Shown here piece by piece: positions 21,364 to 34,093 of a stretch of 64,000 bases of DNA. The stretch is from Nemertoderma westbladi (taxonomy: Eukaryota; Xenacoelomorpha; Nemertodermatida; Nemertodermatidae). Below the pieces are notes generated by a model. That model was not told the DNA's origin and ran no database searches. It was given only the letters and a program-made list of their open reading frames with translations. Where the stretch lies: positions 87,026 through 151,025 of the forward strand of contig JAUCBJ010006938.1 in the NCBI GenBank assembly GCA_032718475.1, written 5' to 3'. Within the stretch, counting starts at the first letter, position 1. Every line of letters begins with the position of its first letter. The position numbers and the translations under genes are program-made.

Positions 21364-23096
21364 AGCTGCTATATGAGTTTATCAATATTATAATTAATTA
21401 TAATTAGGCTAGCGGGCGTCGCTGCCTAGCCATCACGGCCCCCGGACAGCGCAAGATCCTCAGCGCTGATGTACTGTCGCCGCTGTGTCTATCGCCAACG
21501 TAGTAGCTGCACAACGACAACAACAACCAGCGCGAGTCACTCCACTGTCCGTCCCAAGGGCTTAGATTTATTTCAGGTTCTTACTGCAGGGTTAGGGCTA
21601 CTTTCACAACTGCGACTCACTACTGTAAACACACTTTAGTAGTAACATTCACCTATAAATGCACAAATTCCACACAACTGTCACAAATTGTACACATTCG
21701 GGCCATTTGTCTGTTAGTCAAGTGCCTTCCAGAATGCCACGTTATTATTATGTATCCCTGGATACTAGCAGTGCGCTATTTATGCCGTATGCTATTCAAT
21801 GGGGCAAGCTTTTTATTGTTCTTTTAACTCACTTCTAATTCTAGCGTGGTTGTTGCCATGGTGACATTATGGAAAGCTAGCAGTAGAATTAGGGTAATTC
21901 TCATGCATACAGATCTGGGATGCTATTTAATAGTAATTCTTTAATTGTCAATATTCCCCTTTATACATGATTTTATGAATTTTATCGGCTATTGACTATA
22001 TATTGGAGATTCTCGCACACTAATACACTTAATAGGGTGAATCTCCGCTCCCATGATCTATTAATTAATGGAATTTTGGGAATATTATAAATTGTATAAA
22101 ATAACAATTTATCAAATTCATGAAAGGATATGAATTTAAATTTATTCCCATAAATTTTATTATTGAATATGGAATAAACACAATTTTATTCCAGAGCATG
22201 TCTGGGGACTGGGATCCTTCATTCTAGGAAATTTGTCTTTTTAAGAGTATCGGTAAGTGCTACGATATTTTAATCGACTAGAATTTTAAAGGATCTAATT
22301 TTAAACAGATTTTAATTTATAAATTTTCTTGGTTTACAAACTCCTTAGAGTTTATTTGTGTGTATTTATTCTATTATAACATTTGTTTTAATAGATTTTT
22401 ATAAATATTAACTATGTAATATTTAAGATGGGCACCGATTTATTCCAGAACATGTCTGGGGACGTTAACCACTGATTCTAGAATTTTGTCTTTCAAGTAT
22501 ATCGGTGGGTGCCGCGATATCTTAATCGACTAGAATTACAGATGGTCAAAGGGTTTAACAGATTTATTTGCGTTGTACGCTACTGTTAAAGGGACTTCAC
22601 GCTACTATATGTATTATTTAATATACGGTATGAGAGCAATATTGCAATAAGCAATGTCAGTGAGAAGAGGCAAGTCGTTTCCAAGGTCTACCCAGAGCTT
22701 GGTTTAGCCGAGACACGAGGATCTGAACTTTGCATTCCTAATACTCTACTTACCAATAATACTTGAGTATAGTAGGAGCTTTATTGTACTTTAATAAGTA
22801 CGGACATTTCATCTTACTGTAATCACGTATTTATAATATGATACGGACAGTAAGGAAAGAGAAAAATAATTATTTCTCGCCGTTGCACTAAATATATATA
22901 ATATATATAAGTAATTAAGTAATAAACGCGAATATATATTGCACTATTCTACTAAATAACCACTAAAATAACATTCTACTAAATAAAATTAAAGAAAACG
23001 ATTATTATAAAATTACATAATAATACATACCTAAATATAAGAATAATAAAAAACGAATATAAAATAATATGGTCATACACCCACTCCAGACGCTGT
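21364..23096 (-). other. BEL spacer between pol and the extra 3' ORF, with a direct repeat
   Basis: No coding signal is visible. A roughly 100-bp unit starting tattccagaRcatgtctgggga occurs at about 22187 and 22440 and includes the word atcttaatcgactagaatt. It could hold a promoter or splice acceptor for the extra ORF, but nothing in the sequence proves that. Confidence 0.5.
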
Positions 23097-24133
23097 TATG
23101 TTGGGGAGTCCCTAGATGTCTGTTGGATTAGGGAGGTGGTCGTGGGAAGTGTATCTTGCCTTCCATAGTTTCCGGACAGTTCTCTGTCTCTCTCCAGTAA
23201 ACATAAACGACCAACTGGGCGATTGAGCTGCTGCGTCTCGAATACAATTCCCGGTTTCTTAAAGTTACGTCGCATGACGACGAGTTCTACCGATCACACT
23301 AAACCGTCATCTGAGATATGAGTCTCGATGATACGACCTGTCTGCCACCGCTTACGTGGAAGATCTGTTTCCACAATAAGGACCATGTCTCCGGCGCTGA
23401 CGTTTTCTTGCTGCGCAAACCACTTGGTTCGAAGTTGTAGCGTGGGCAGATAATGTTTTTCGAAATGGTCAGCGAAACGACGGGATAATAACTGCATAAG
23501 GTGCCAAATTTGTCGGCAGTATTCGTCTCCGTCCGTGATTTCCGATCGTGGGAGCATGGCTACAGGTTTCTTCAGTAGGAAGTGCGTGGGTGTTAGCGCT
23601 TCCAGGGAGTCGGGACTCGATGAGACTGGCATAAGCGGTCTCTCGTTGAGATAGGCGGCGATTTCCTCCATTAACGTCCGCAAAAGTTCGTCGGTGAGAT
23701 ACGCGCGGCACGGCACTATAAAATGAAATGCGGTCTTCACGCTCATGATTAATCTCTCCCAACTTCCTCCCCACCAAGGGGTGTCGGCGGCGTTGAAGGT
23801 CCAGCTAGACGCTGTTACCCTTAGCTGATCGTCCACCTGTCTTTGGTTCCAATCTTTGATGTAAGCCTTGATTTCATTGTTGGCACCAATGAAGTTCGTT
23901 CCCTTATCAGATCTCATCGTGTTACTAGTTCCAAAGCGAGCGATCTGTCGGCGTAAGCTCAGTATAAAGCTGTTGGTAGACAGATCGTTCACCATATCGA
24001 GATGGATAGCTCTACAAGTCATACAGACAAAGATGATACACCATCTCTTGACTATAGTCCTAGCACGATATACTTCAATAGGGCCAAATAAATCCACACC
24101 GGTATTAGTGAAGGGTGGTTCATAGAAGCTTAC
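23097..24133 (-). pseudogene. BEL integrase and C-terminal domain
   Basis: The minus-strand frame reads PFTNTGVDLFGPIEVY, CMTCRAIHLDMV, RSDKGTNFIGANNEI, and WWGGSWERLIMSVK, giving the D, D and E positions of a BEL/Pao integrase core. It then reads YLNERPLMPVS and a C-terminal AGDMVLIVETDLPRKRWQTGRI typical of Pao elements. A TGA at 23294-23296 cuts the last 66 or so codons (…RRNFKKPGIVFETQQLNRPVGRL), which remain open in frame down to TAA at about 23097. A TGA at 24134-24136 separates it from the upstream frame. Confidence 0.9.
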
Positions 24134-25674
24134 TCATTCCCTAGGTAATTCTGCCTCTCGCTGTGTTAAAGGCCTACTGAATGCTTTCCTACAGGGTATG
24201 CAGTTCCTAAGAACTTGGTTCAGAGCTCTACGGGGTTTATGGAAATAATAGCGAGTTCGAATTTCGCTAAGAACTCGTTCTCTACCAGCATGGTAAAGCT
24301 TACTGTGAACATCTACAATCATCTTGATTTGTATTTCAAGATTTCTAATGAGTATGGGGAACTTAGTGTCAAAAGATAGTGGAGCATTAGTTAGTCTCCC
24401 TCCAACACGTATCAACCCATCTATCATTGTGCTAGAGAAACGATCCCTTAAGCACATCTGTGGATTTCTCAACAACAGGAAATACTTATCGGAATCTTCA
24501 TAGCATTGCAGGAGTCTCAGTATCTGCTTATTGGTTTCTTCATGCTCCTGGTAACTGATCTTCTCCTTCAGAAATCTGTCTGATATCCTGTATTTGGGAA
24601 GATCTTTAATAACATGGACCTGGGCAGATGTCAGTGGAGCGGTATCACTAGCGATCTTCGTCCTGGAGTAGTGATGATGAAAACATCGCTTTAAATACGC
24701 AACGGCCTTACAAAGCCGATTCCAGGAGTTATAGTGATGTATCGCTCTCTGCAGGAGGGGTGAGAGTCCCTGCGAGACGTCTGGTGTACCAGATTTCCAG
24801 TCTCTCTCTCTGATTTCCACAACAGACTTATTTGTGGCGGGGGATTTTGGATTCAAAGCGTCGTCTCCGGAAATGTGTAGTACAGACAGATCTATCACGG
24901 GTTTAAATAACTTCGATTTACTCACCCGGGTTTTAGGTTTGACTTTCTCCGCTCCCTTGGCTTGTCTAATCTTAGCTGTGGTAAGATGAGGAGGCCATTC
25001 ATCCTCTTCCTTGCTTAGGAAGTCGGGTCCACCTAACCAGTCTGGAGTATCTATCAGTTCTTGTGGAGTTGCTCCTCTGGAGGCGATGTCGGCTGGATTA
25101 ATCGTCCCAGGGCAATGTCTCCATTGATCTATCTTCGTGCGACTAAGTATAATGGCTACTCTGTTGGTAACGAAGACGCTGAACTGACAGACTTCATTGG
25201 TTATATACTCCAACACGAGTAAAGCATTGGTCCAATAGACAGTTTTCTCCAGTGGATAGTCGATCTGTTCTGTTACATTCTGGCCGATGGCTGTAGCGTA
25301 TAGAGCCGCTTTTAACTCCGCTCGAGGAACTCTCAGTTTGTTGTTTATCAAGGCCTTAGAGGTAACCAAGGCGACCTTAATTCCATCCGGAGTTTCAACC
25401 CTCAGGTAGGCTACTATACCTATTCCCATGTCGCTGGCATCTCCAAACACATGGAGTTGATAGGAATACGTGGGGAGAATGTGACCAAAATAAGAACGGG
25501 AAATCGTAAAATTCTCGATGGAGGGTAGAGAATCTTCCCATTTCATCCACTTCTTTAATAGTTCTCCCTTAAGTGGATCGTCCCACGAGTGGTTTTCAAG
25601 CCACATTTGTTGTACTAAACTCCGAGCAATCAATATAACTGGGCTAATAAATCCCAATGGATCGAAATAAGTGC
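24134..25674 (-). pseudogene. BEL RT C-terminal part, RNase H and linker to integrase
   Basis: Starts at the conserved LGTYFDPLGFISPV segment that follows the RT core. It carries QLHVFGDASDMGIGIVAYLR and RAELKAALYATAIGQ (Pao RNase H), YWTNALLVLEYI, the PGTINPADIASRG motif, LGGPDFL, and an HHCC-type zinc region ending in NCIPCRKAFSRP. The frame is open for 507 codons and ends with a single TGA before the integrase core, which lies in the same frame. Confidence 0.9.
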
Positions 25675-26706
25675 CTAATAAATGTATATATCCCGTTTGA
25701 TGTTGTCGATAACCGCTTTGGAGAAGGCATCCTGGTTGTCATCAGCAGTGGTGCGCACTACTGAGCAGGCGTTTGAAGGGCTCGAGATGATCCCAAAAGC
25801 CTGGATGGTCATCCAGTACTCCACCGGTTTCTGGTTGAGGTCTCCTTCAGGCCACCACAGAAATCGTAGGCTGTCCCGATCCCTATCCAGCGCCTTAACT
25901 TGTAAGAACATGCCTTCTATATCAGAGGCAAAAGCGATCGAATATTGTCGTAATCTTAAGAGTATTCCCAACAAGGATTGGAGTAAGTTGGGTCCCGGCA
26001 ACAATTTGGAGTTAAGGGATTGGCCCATGTAGAGGGCGGAGCCATCAAATACTACCCAGACTTCGTTGGGTTTACCGGGTTTGGGAACGTAATGATGTGT
26101 TAAATAGTACGTTCTCTCAGTTATGGGTGTTTCCTCCGGTACTCGCTCCGCATATCCCTTGTCAATGAATTTCTTCAGCTGGGTCTTGTACATCTCCTTA
26201 GCTGAAGCATTTGCCGTAAGGCGTCGATGTAGTTGCGCAATTCTCTTCTCCGCCAAGTGTCGGTTGTTTATAAAATTGGGTTCTCGCCGTTGGAAAGGCA
26301 GACCAATCTCATACCTACCTTGATCTTTAAGAAAACGTTTAGTCGTTTCCTGTATCTGCTTGGCTCTTTCCTCTTCTACCGATAGGGCCTTATCGTAGGA
26401 ATTGGGCTCTACAGCCTCTTGAGTAAAGAATCTTACGGCGTGTTCATCACGAGTCTTCGCGTTGTAACGATCTATCACTTCATTCAGTTTGTCGTTGTAA
26501 TCGACTTGTCCCTGACACAGGTTCACTTGGTTTTGCCAAGTTTCATTTTCCGTAAGGAGGTCGATGGTGTTCTCCTCGTCGAATAGTTGATGAATATCGT
26601 CATTATCTGAGGAGTATGGTGTTCCCTCAGGTGTGGTGTCTCCCTCACTGATTTCCTCTTCCCATTCACTCACCTGATGGACTTGATCTTTAGGTAGCCT
26701 CTCCAT
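25675..26706 (-). pseudogene. BEL RT N-terminal part, catalytic YVDD block deleted
   Basis: The frame contains the protease-RT linker, HYVPKPGKPNEVWVVFDGSA, LNSKLLPGPNLLQSL, FASDIEGMFLQVKALDRDRDSLRFLW and AFGIISSPSNAC, all typical of BEL/Pao RT palms. It then reads AVIDNIKRDIY and jumps to the LGTYFDPLGF region (25657 downwards) within a few codons. The roughly 100-120 residues normally in between, which include the (Y)VDD catalytic pair, are absent. This RT cannot be active. Confidence 0.88.
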
Positions 26707-26759
26707 GAGTGTCCTACGGGAAGGTCCAGTAAAGTACCAACCTACTCTAGTTCTTCCCG

Positions 26760-29004
26760 CTAGGTTTGTAATGGTTGCGGTTGAGCAGGCCGTTTCTCTA
26801 ATGTCTCAAGCGCCTCATGCGCATTTTGGCCGATGAGTATCTGTACCCCTGGGTAGTCGGTATTGAATCTAGGTATCTCCTGCTGCTGGGTGAAATCGTC
26901 TTCATCCCAGTTATAAGGTTCCACTTGGCTGGTAGCGAAGATCTTTATCGCCACCATTTTTACTGACCTTATACTGTGTTTTCCTAGTTCATCCTGTAGA
27001 TTTCCAAACCTGCATAATTCCTGAAAGGTTCAACTTAGTTCGGAACTTGGGTTGTCCAGCAAAGATGTCTTCGGCTAGTTCTTTGTTGATGAATGTTCCT
27101 GTGCTGCCGGAGTCAAGGAGGGCATTCACTATATAGCTCTTTTTTAACCAGTGGACTCTCAACTGCACTACGGGAAATTCCCGGATTCCTACGTTGGAAG
27201 TTGGGGCTTTCCAAGATGGTTGTCGGTCCGGAATAGTTAGGGGGAGTTCGCTATCGGTTTCAGTCTCATACGTAAGCACTCGATACACCGCGGTGTTTAT
27301 CATATAGCAGGATTCGTTTTCGTCGGAGAATTCATCTGTGTAGAATCCTTCCATCTCAGAACTTTGGTCAGTGTCGTTCACATCACTGAATTGGACATGT
27401 AGTTCGGACTCACTTACCTGACTCGGGCTGTTTCTTTCGAATTCGGTGTGCAACAAGATATGATATTTCGCGCAGCACTTAGCACACCTTGCATCGGAGT
27501 AACAGGTTCGCCATTGGTGTCCTTGTCTGAGACAATTATAACACAACCGCTTATTCCACATGACTTCGCGTCTATCTTTTATGGATTTCTTTAAGAATTC
27601 ATCATACACACTTAAACGGTGGGGCCCGTCGCACAATGCACATTTTGGTTTGATGTTACTTACTTTACCTTGGGTAGTGTTGTGCACACTCGTTCTTTCC
27701 TCGGGCTTTCTTCCATGAATTCTTTTAGGAGACATAGGAGGAGTTTTTGTTACCTGTTCTCTCCTGTCACTAGTTCGAGACTTAAATTTACTTACGTCCT
27801 TAGGCGCTTTGTTGACATAGTAAGATCTTTCGGTGTCTTTCCCGTTGTTCTCCTCTTGAGAGGCCTGGCTTTCGCCATCGTCTGTATAACACACTGGTGT
27901 TACCTTTCTCCTAGAAACGGGTTTCTCACTTACCTTATTTTCCGGTGTCTTCTCTCTGGACTGCTTTAGGAGCTGTAATTTTACCTCTCCATTCAAGAAT
28001 GACATGAGATCAGCCATGGTAGGGTCTCTTCGTTGTTGTTCCATCATATATAGAACTCTTTTGTCCCAACGAGTACCCACTCCACCCTTTGGCAAGGTAG
28101 ATGCTACAGCTCCAATAACCATAGAACTCTGATATTCATGAGACTTACCTACCCAATCTAATTGTCTACAAATGTCCTGGATCTCATCAGAAAATTCTAT
28201 AATCCCACTGCTAAGAAACTTTCGAGGCACTACCAATTTCGCATACAAATACCTAGCTATGTTATTCCTATTACCATACCTGATGTTTAGTGTATCCCAA
28301 ACTTGTCTTAATCCATCTGGATGTCCAATAAACTTTAACGCCATTAACTTGGGCGATCCTTCCAAGCACTCGATGAGGAATCTAAGTTTCTCTCCGTTAG
28401 ATAGCACAGAGTTCTGTATGTTATCTTTATAATATTCATTAAAAGGTAACCATTTCATCTCATCTCCATTGAACTTGACGATCTCTCCCACCTTTACCGC
28501 TTGACGGGCTTCGGTTCTAGCCATTTGACGCATAAAACTTTCTTGGGCCATCGTATTATTTAATATCGAGTTATCGGTATATAAATTTCTCGGATTATGA
28601 TCAGGTCTATATGAAATATCATTATTAACAGGTTTATCGTTACCCTTAATAGGGTTTACTATAGGAGTTTCTACTTCACTAGCAGTATAGATGTGTGTAG
28701 GCTCCACACCTTGCGCATGAAATACTTCAGACCTAACAGGTTGACACATTTTTACAGAGGGTGGTGGTATACCCTTTTGTAGATTTACTAACTTATCGCG
28801 TTCTAACGCGATACTCTGCTGCACTTCCTGCAATTCTAACCTACTCTCTCTTACTGTTCCCCTTAACTGTTGAACAGTCCCCTCCAACTCTCGGACCTGC
28901 TGGGAGGAGCGTGCCTGATTCTCCTCCATCTGCCCGAGGAGAATATCCATCCCCCGCCGTCGCTCATCCACCCACTCTACCGCCGAAGCGGGAGCCGCCA
29001 ACAT
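26760..29004 (-). pseudogene. BEL gag (DUF1759-like), zinc array and protease
   Basis: An N-terminal coiled-coil (EENQARSSQQVRELEGTV…) leads into a capsid-like region with VKFNGDEMKWLPFNEYYKD, FLIECLEGSPKLMAL and VWDTLNIRYGNRNNIARYL, the pattern of Pao gags. Cys/His fingers CALCDGPHR, CYNCLRQGHQWRTC and CAKCCAKYHILLH follow. A retropepsin motif ALLDSGSTGTFINKELA comes next; its continuation (VQILIGQNAHEALE) lies in another frame at 26760-26957. The 671-codon frame is otherwise open. Confidence 0.9.
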
Positions 29005-30702
29005 AGTAGCGGTAGACGAGGGATGACGGGCGATAAATCGTTAATTTCTCGCTCGGCGTCCATGACTGGAATTGACTCTGGAACTGTCCTACTGGGTACA
29101 GGTAGTTTAGTACTGTGCAAAGGGAATTTAGAGTTAGGTTCTGGAAGTACAGGGGTCTCTATCACAGAAGGGGTGGCTTCGAGAACAGGCCTAATTATTT
29201 CAGGCTCATCTACTATAGTAGGGAGTCTTTCTACTCTAATAATTTGGTCTGTGGGTTCTGTACTACCTAAGTCTGCACTAGCTAGTTGCCTTCTCACAGC
29301 TGGGGGCAAATTAGGCAATTTCTGATGGTGAGGCGTTCTTCTATGTCTGCTGGAACGAGATCTATTTCCTCTGCCTTCAGGATCTGTTGTATCGCCTTCA
29401 TCAGATGATGTAAATCCCTGTCTCTTGGGAGTAGATCGACTTATCATCTGCATATACTTAGCTGTTCTTTGTTTATTGGAGTAATCTTGCTTCTCTTGAA
29501 GATTTTCCAACTCTAGTTGGACTGTCTCTTCAGATGCCCTCCGTTCTGCTGCTGCCACTGCCTCTGCCGCTTTTCTTTCCGCTTCTGCCACTGCTACCTT
29601 TCTTTCAGCATCTGCCTCTGCCGCTGCCACTTTTCTTTCGGCTTCTGCCACTGCCGCTGCCGCTGCCTCTGCCACTGCCACTGCCGCCTTTCTTTCAGCC
29701 TCTGCCCCTGCCGCTGCCGCTTTTCTTTCAGCTTCTGCCGCTGCCGCTGCAGCTGCCGCCTTTCTTTGAACTTCTGCCGCTGCCGCTGCTGCTACTTTTC
29801 TGTCTTCTATCCATTTTTTCTTTAATTGTTCTTCATGTTCCCTAGCGAGGAGGATGCTTTCATCAAATTTAGCTTGCTCTGTGACTAACATTTCCGCATC
29901 TAATGCGTCTAACACAAATTTGGCTCCTTCACTAGTAGGGTGAAGTCCAGCCAGCCGTCTCCTCAACTCTTTGTCACCTATAAAGCGTTGATAGTCTGAC
30001 AGATATATGTCAATGGCATCCTTCTTCTGAGGTTTCTCTGATGTCGCTTCGCTTTCCACTTGAGAAAAGGTAGCGTCTGTTGATTCTCCGTGGGTTGAGC
30101 GCTCAGCCAGCTGAATTTTCCACTGGGCCGTACCTTGAACTTTGAGACCCACCCGCTGGAACCAAGTCTTTACGGCAACTTGCAACGACGTGTCTTGGCT
30201 TCTTTTCAAAGCTTCCTCAAAGGCCGATAGGATTAGTCTGATTCTTAGGATACGTTCTCAAACTTGATAAAGCAGCTCTCCCTGCTCTTGAGGTCCTTGG
30301 GGTTGTTGAAACAGTTGTTCCTCTAATCGCTCCAAAGAGCTGAAGAATCCCTGTACATATCCTGCTGCCGACCTCTTCCACACAGCTGGATCTCTAGTGT
30401 CCCTTACCACTCCCATCCTGTATAAGTCCTCCCAGGCAGCTTCCAATAAGTTAAACGGGAGTCCGGGTCTGGGGAAGTTCCATTGCGTCTCTAAAATAGA
30501 CTTCAGTTCCTCCTTCGTGTATCCCGCATAACTGTCCTTGGTCGATCGCTTACTTCTCGCCCAATCAATTTGATGTTCCTCCACCGCAATCAATACTCTA
30601 GTGAGTACGGCGCCGGTCCGCATGTTCCGCACTCCTATCTGGATCACAGATTGTTGTATCTAGGAGACTGTCTGACAGGGTTTGCTTTGTGTCAGCCATG
30701 TT
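28977..30702 (-). pseudogene. BEL gag N-terminal extension with Ala/Glu/Arg coiled coil
   Basis: The likely start is ATG at 30702 (MADTKQTLSDSLLDTTICD). A frameshift near 30645 leads to a 129-codon frame (…EEHQIDWARSK…), then a TGA at 30258-30260, then a 410-codon frame. Positions 29530-29800 encode repeated AEAERKAAA-type units, a predicted continuous helix or coiled coil built on a GCA/GCG-rich repeat. Then come KQGFTSSDEGDTTD and a Pro-rich tail that overlaps the start of the capsid frame. This extension is unusual for BEL gags; its role is unknown. Confidence 0.72.
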
Positions 30703-32599
30703 TGATTGTACAGTTGAATGCCTACTACTATAACGACAGTTAAAGCAAGTCTAGTAATTCAGTATCAACTGTTAGCCTAGTAATTAATTACCGATATCGT
30801 TACTCTATGTAACGTGATATATATACAATATATTAGAATACCGGTATACACTTATAGTATATATATAAGTATTATTACAGACTAGGGTTTGTCACAGAAT
30901 ACCGGTATATAATTTCAGCACAAATATATATAAATATATAATAAGCCTACCGTGAATACTGGTATACAACTTACACTTATAGTATATATAAGTATGATTA
31001 TAGACTAGAATTAATTACAGAATACCGGTATATAATTTCAGCATAAATTTATAGAAATAAATATAATAAGCCTATCATAAATACCAGTATGTCAATTATT
31101 TTATAATAACTGAATTTCTGAATTTTAGGGTTACTTTTCTTTACTTTATTACTGATATTAAGCAGTAGTCCAACTGATATTAAGACCTAATTGATGGATA
31201 ACAGGCCTACTATTTTATAAATCGGTTTGAGTTGATTTATAATATATATATACCCTTATAATGGGTTTTTGACAATATTTGAAATAAATGTTATTATTTC
31301 TGGTAAGGAGTCACTACACAGAAGCTGTACGCTCTCAGTGAAGTGCTACTTGTTGGACACTAAAACAAATAATTCTACTTGCCTAAGTTACTTATTACTA
31401 CAAATTACGTACAATTACGGGGTGTGACTACAATCTCTAAATAAACACAAAAATTTACACGTACAAATTTTAGGGTAATTTTACAGGAAATCTACAAACC
31501 AGCCTAACAAGGGGTTAGAATTTCTGGTTATTACAACGGACAGGATACTACAGTATTTGAAAATAATTAAGCAGTAGTAAATAAATTGCATTGTCTAGAT
31601 AAGAAAATACCACCGTCTGACGACTTATAGTCTTTAGCTGTACAGCTCTATAAGTACTACGTTATGTACCCGGAGTGTTCCTACCTAGAAGTTTATTACC
31701 GCAGCCAACCAGAGCTAACGTGCCTATTAACCACTTTACAACACAAATATACTGCCTACACACTAATTACCTTCGGAAAGCACTGTACACTAAACCCTAA
31801 ATTAGGTACAAGTACTTATACAACAAATAACCAGCAGTTAAAAATACTTGTATAGCTAAAAGAACCACGGTATCTGCTGGAGTGACTAGAGCATAAAATC
31901 ACCAGTCTTTACCTACGCCAAGCAGCCCTGATGTAGTACCGGGGTTAATTTAACTATAACGGTATGTATAACAAGCACAATTACTGTAGGAATAAACTTA
32001 GGGAGTTATCTATGTTGCGAATACTCGCATAGACTCTGAATAATAAATATTACGCTACCCGTGCAGACTACACAAACAAAATACAAACCAAACGCTGGCA
32101 GACTACTATCAAGCCTAAATAAACTACAGTATATGCAGACTCAGAAATGGTTAGTTAGTATGCGTTCTAACCGAGTAGTACGACTTATTCTTTCGGGGGG
32201 GATTTACCTTACAGCACTGGATGCCTCCACCTTCCTAACTAGTACTTTATCGGACATACACTCTACACACACTGCAATCTCTTCAGACTTAACAACAGCC
32301 AGACAACAATCCAGCCTACAAATTATTTATACAATCTGAGCAGGCTTACACGCCTTCTGCTCAATATTACACTTACAAATAAATAAAACTGACAGAAATA
32401 AGTAAAATCCCAATAAAAAACCAGGCGTCCCCGATTAAATATTAAGACCTACAGGTATATAATTATCAAAATCGAATAATACTGCTGTATCTGTAAGTAC
32501 TGGTTCGGGTAGTTGGGCAGTCAGGCCTACAGCTTACTGTTCGACCGGTACCTTCGACTTTATTGCCTACGGTGCAATAAAGAATCAAAAATCTGTTAT
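30703..32599 (-). other. BEL 5' leader
   Basis: About 1.9 kb between the 5' LTR and the probable gag start. Short repeats of accggtat and atatatataagta appear near 30830-31060. No clear tRNA primer site (TGG…) follows the LTR; the first internal bases on the minus strand are ATAACAGATTTTTG. No gene is recognised. Confidence 0.5.
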
Positions 32600-33840
32600 T
32601 GTTCGCGCTTTCAGACCTTTAGCAGTTTAACCTGCCAATTTTAGGTGTCCTCTTGTTTATAAATCGACTTTAGCCTATAACAATTATTTAATGCACATGA
32701 AGTAACATTAGCCGAAGCCAGTCTATGCGCGATCATTCACCCACAGTTAAGGGAGACTGGATTCGGATGCTTGGACCTTATTGCGTTGCAGACCTACTGT
32801 ATTATTCGATTGATTGTTACTATATAATCTCTGACAATATTATTCACTTTCGGGAAATATTAACAGTTCCTTTAGGACGTGGCGCTCTAAGTATGTAAAC
32901 AGAGTTATGACTTACACTAAACACAACGGGATGGCTAATGATTTATGTATAAAGCGCATTCTTTAGGAAATGCTTTGTTACCTATCACACTCATGCACAC
33001 TACCTCACACTGCTGCACACTGATCTGCCGAACTTCACTAAATTTGATCATATATAAGGAGAACAGCAACTGACATATGTAGGGTCTATGAAATAGCATT
33101 CAATTCACTCCAAAACCACTATAATGTAAGTCGCAATTGCTATATGTAACCGGTCTCTCTAACCTTCAGTATATCAAGAAGATTGGGGTTTTATGATTAT
33201 TTATCGATATTCTCCAAATATAACAACATATCCATCAACATATAACCATTAATAACAGACAGTAAACAGAAGTACAATAATGCGGTGATATTCAGCCAGT
33301 ATCGGTAATACCGGTACCTCAGTTGCAGGTGCAGTATCAAAGTTGTTCAGTCAGTGCAGACTGCAGTTTCATCAGTCAGTGATTCAGAGTCAGTTGCAGT
33401 CATCAGTTGCAGATAATAGATTTACGTTCTTGTAATCCAAAGCCATCTAATGTTGGCCAAAGTCTGAAACTTCCAACACAGAAGTACAGAAGAATCCTAA
33501 GCCGGTGTTCCTGGCTTAGAAAAGATACACACTGACTGAATTGCGTGGGTTTCTGTAGGCACTGTCCAACACAAAGAGAAAATCGCTCTGATTGGTCGAG
33601 CGAGCCGAACAAAGAACAAAGAAAAGCTCCACGCTGGCATTAAATCAGCTGACAGATGTCGTCATCTGAACTACACTCTATTTAGAGTATTTGGCGTATT
33701 GCGGCATAAAATGGCTTGTTATGTCCGCTAAAACACCTACAGGGTACATTGCGGAGAAAATGGCTTGTTATGTCCGCTAAAACAACTAAACAGTTCATTG
33801 CGGAGAAAAATGACTGGTTATATCCGCAAAAGCTTTTACA
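32600..33840 (-). repeat. BEL 5' LTR
   Basis: Partner of 18489-19728, with the same termini and the same triple tandem unit near 33700-33835. It is followed by only 44 bp before gypsy-2. Confidence 0.92.
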
Positions 33841-33884
33841 ATAAGAATCCGCCGTGGGATAAGGGATCCGGTTTAGTGTATATT

Positions 33885-34093
33885 TTAGCGTGAGCTAAGT
33901 TTAGTGAGTTATTATCTTTTGATCATTAAAATAATACGTAATAAAAGTATTAATACATACGCGTCTTTCAGTACAAAGTGTAGTGATCTAGCTAGCTATA
34001 TGAATCATTGTTTTGTTGTGTTGCCTAGCAACATATCCAGCATCCTTAGCTGGGAAACCTATCAGCTAACGTTCTAGTTCCAGGGTCGCGACA
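33885..34093 (-). repeat. Gypsy-2 3' LTR (209 bp)
   Basis: Minus strand reads TGTCGCGACC to CTCACGCTAA; the expected terminal CA is mutated here but present in the other LTR. The preceding minus-strand bases GGGGGGAGCCA form the polypurine tract. Confidence 0.88.

Larger units (their letters stand above)
18489..33840 (-). mobile_element. 15.35 kb BEL/Pao LTR retrotransposon
   Basis: LTRs of 1240 and 1241 bp flank a minus-strand gag-pol. The flanking pentamers ataac and ataag match at four of five bases, fitting the 5-bp duplication of this superfamily. Gag with a Pao-type zinc array, DSG protease, RT, RNase H and DDE integrase followed by a C-terminal KRW-GRI region identify BEL/Pao. The order 5' to 3' is leader (1.9 kb), long gag, pol, spacer (1.7 kb), extra ORF, LTR. 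LTR divergence is a few percent by eye. RT has an internal deletion and there are several stops, so the copy is dead. Confidence 0.92.

Noticed and set aside
29517-29845. Plus-strand Cys/Leu/Pro-rich ORFs
   Set aside because: Antisense of the Ala/Glu/Arg repeat of the BEL gag; repeat composition alone keeps them open.
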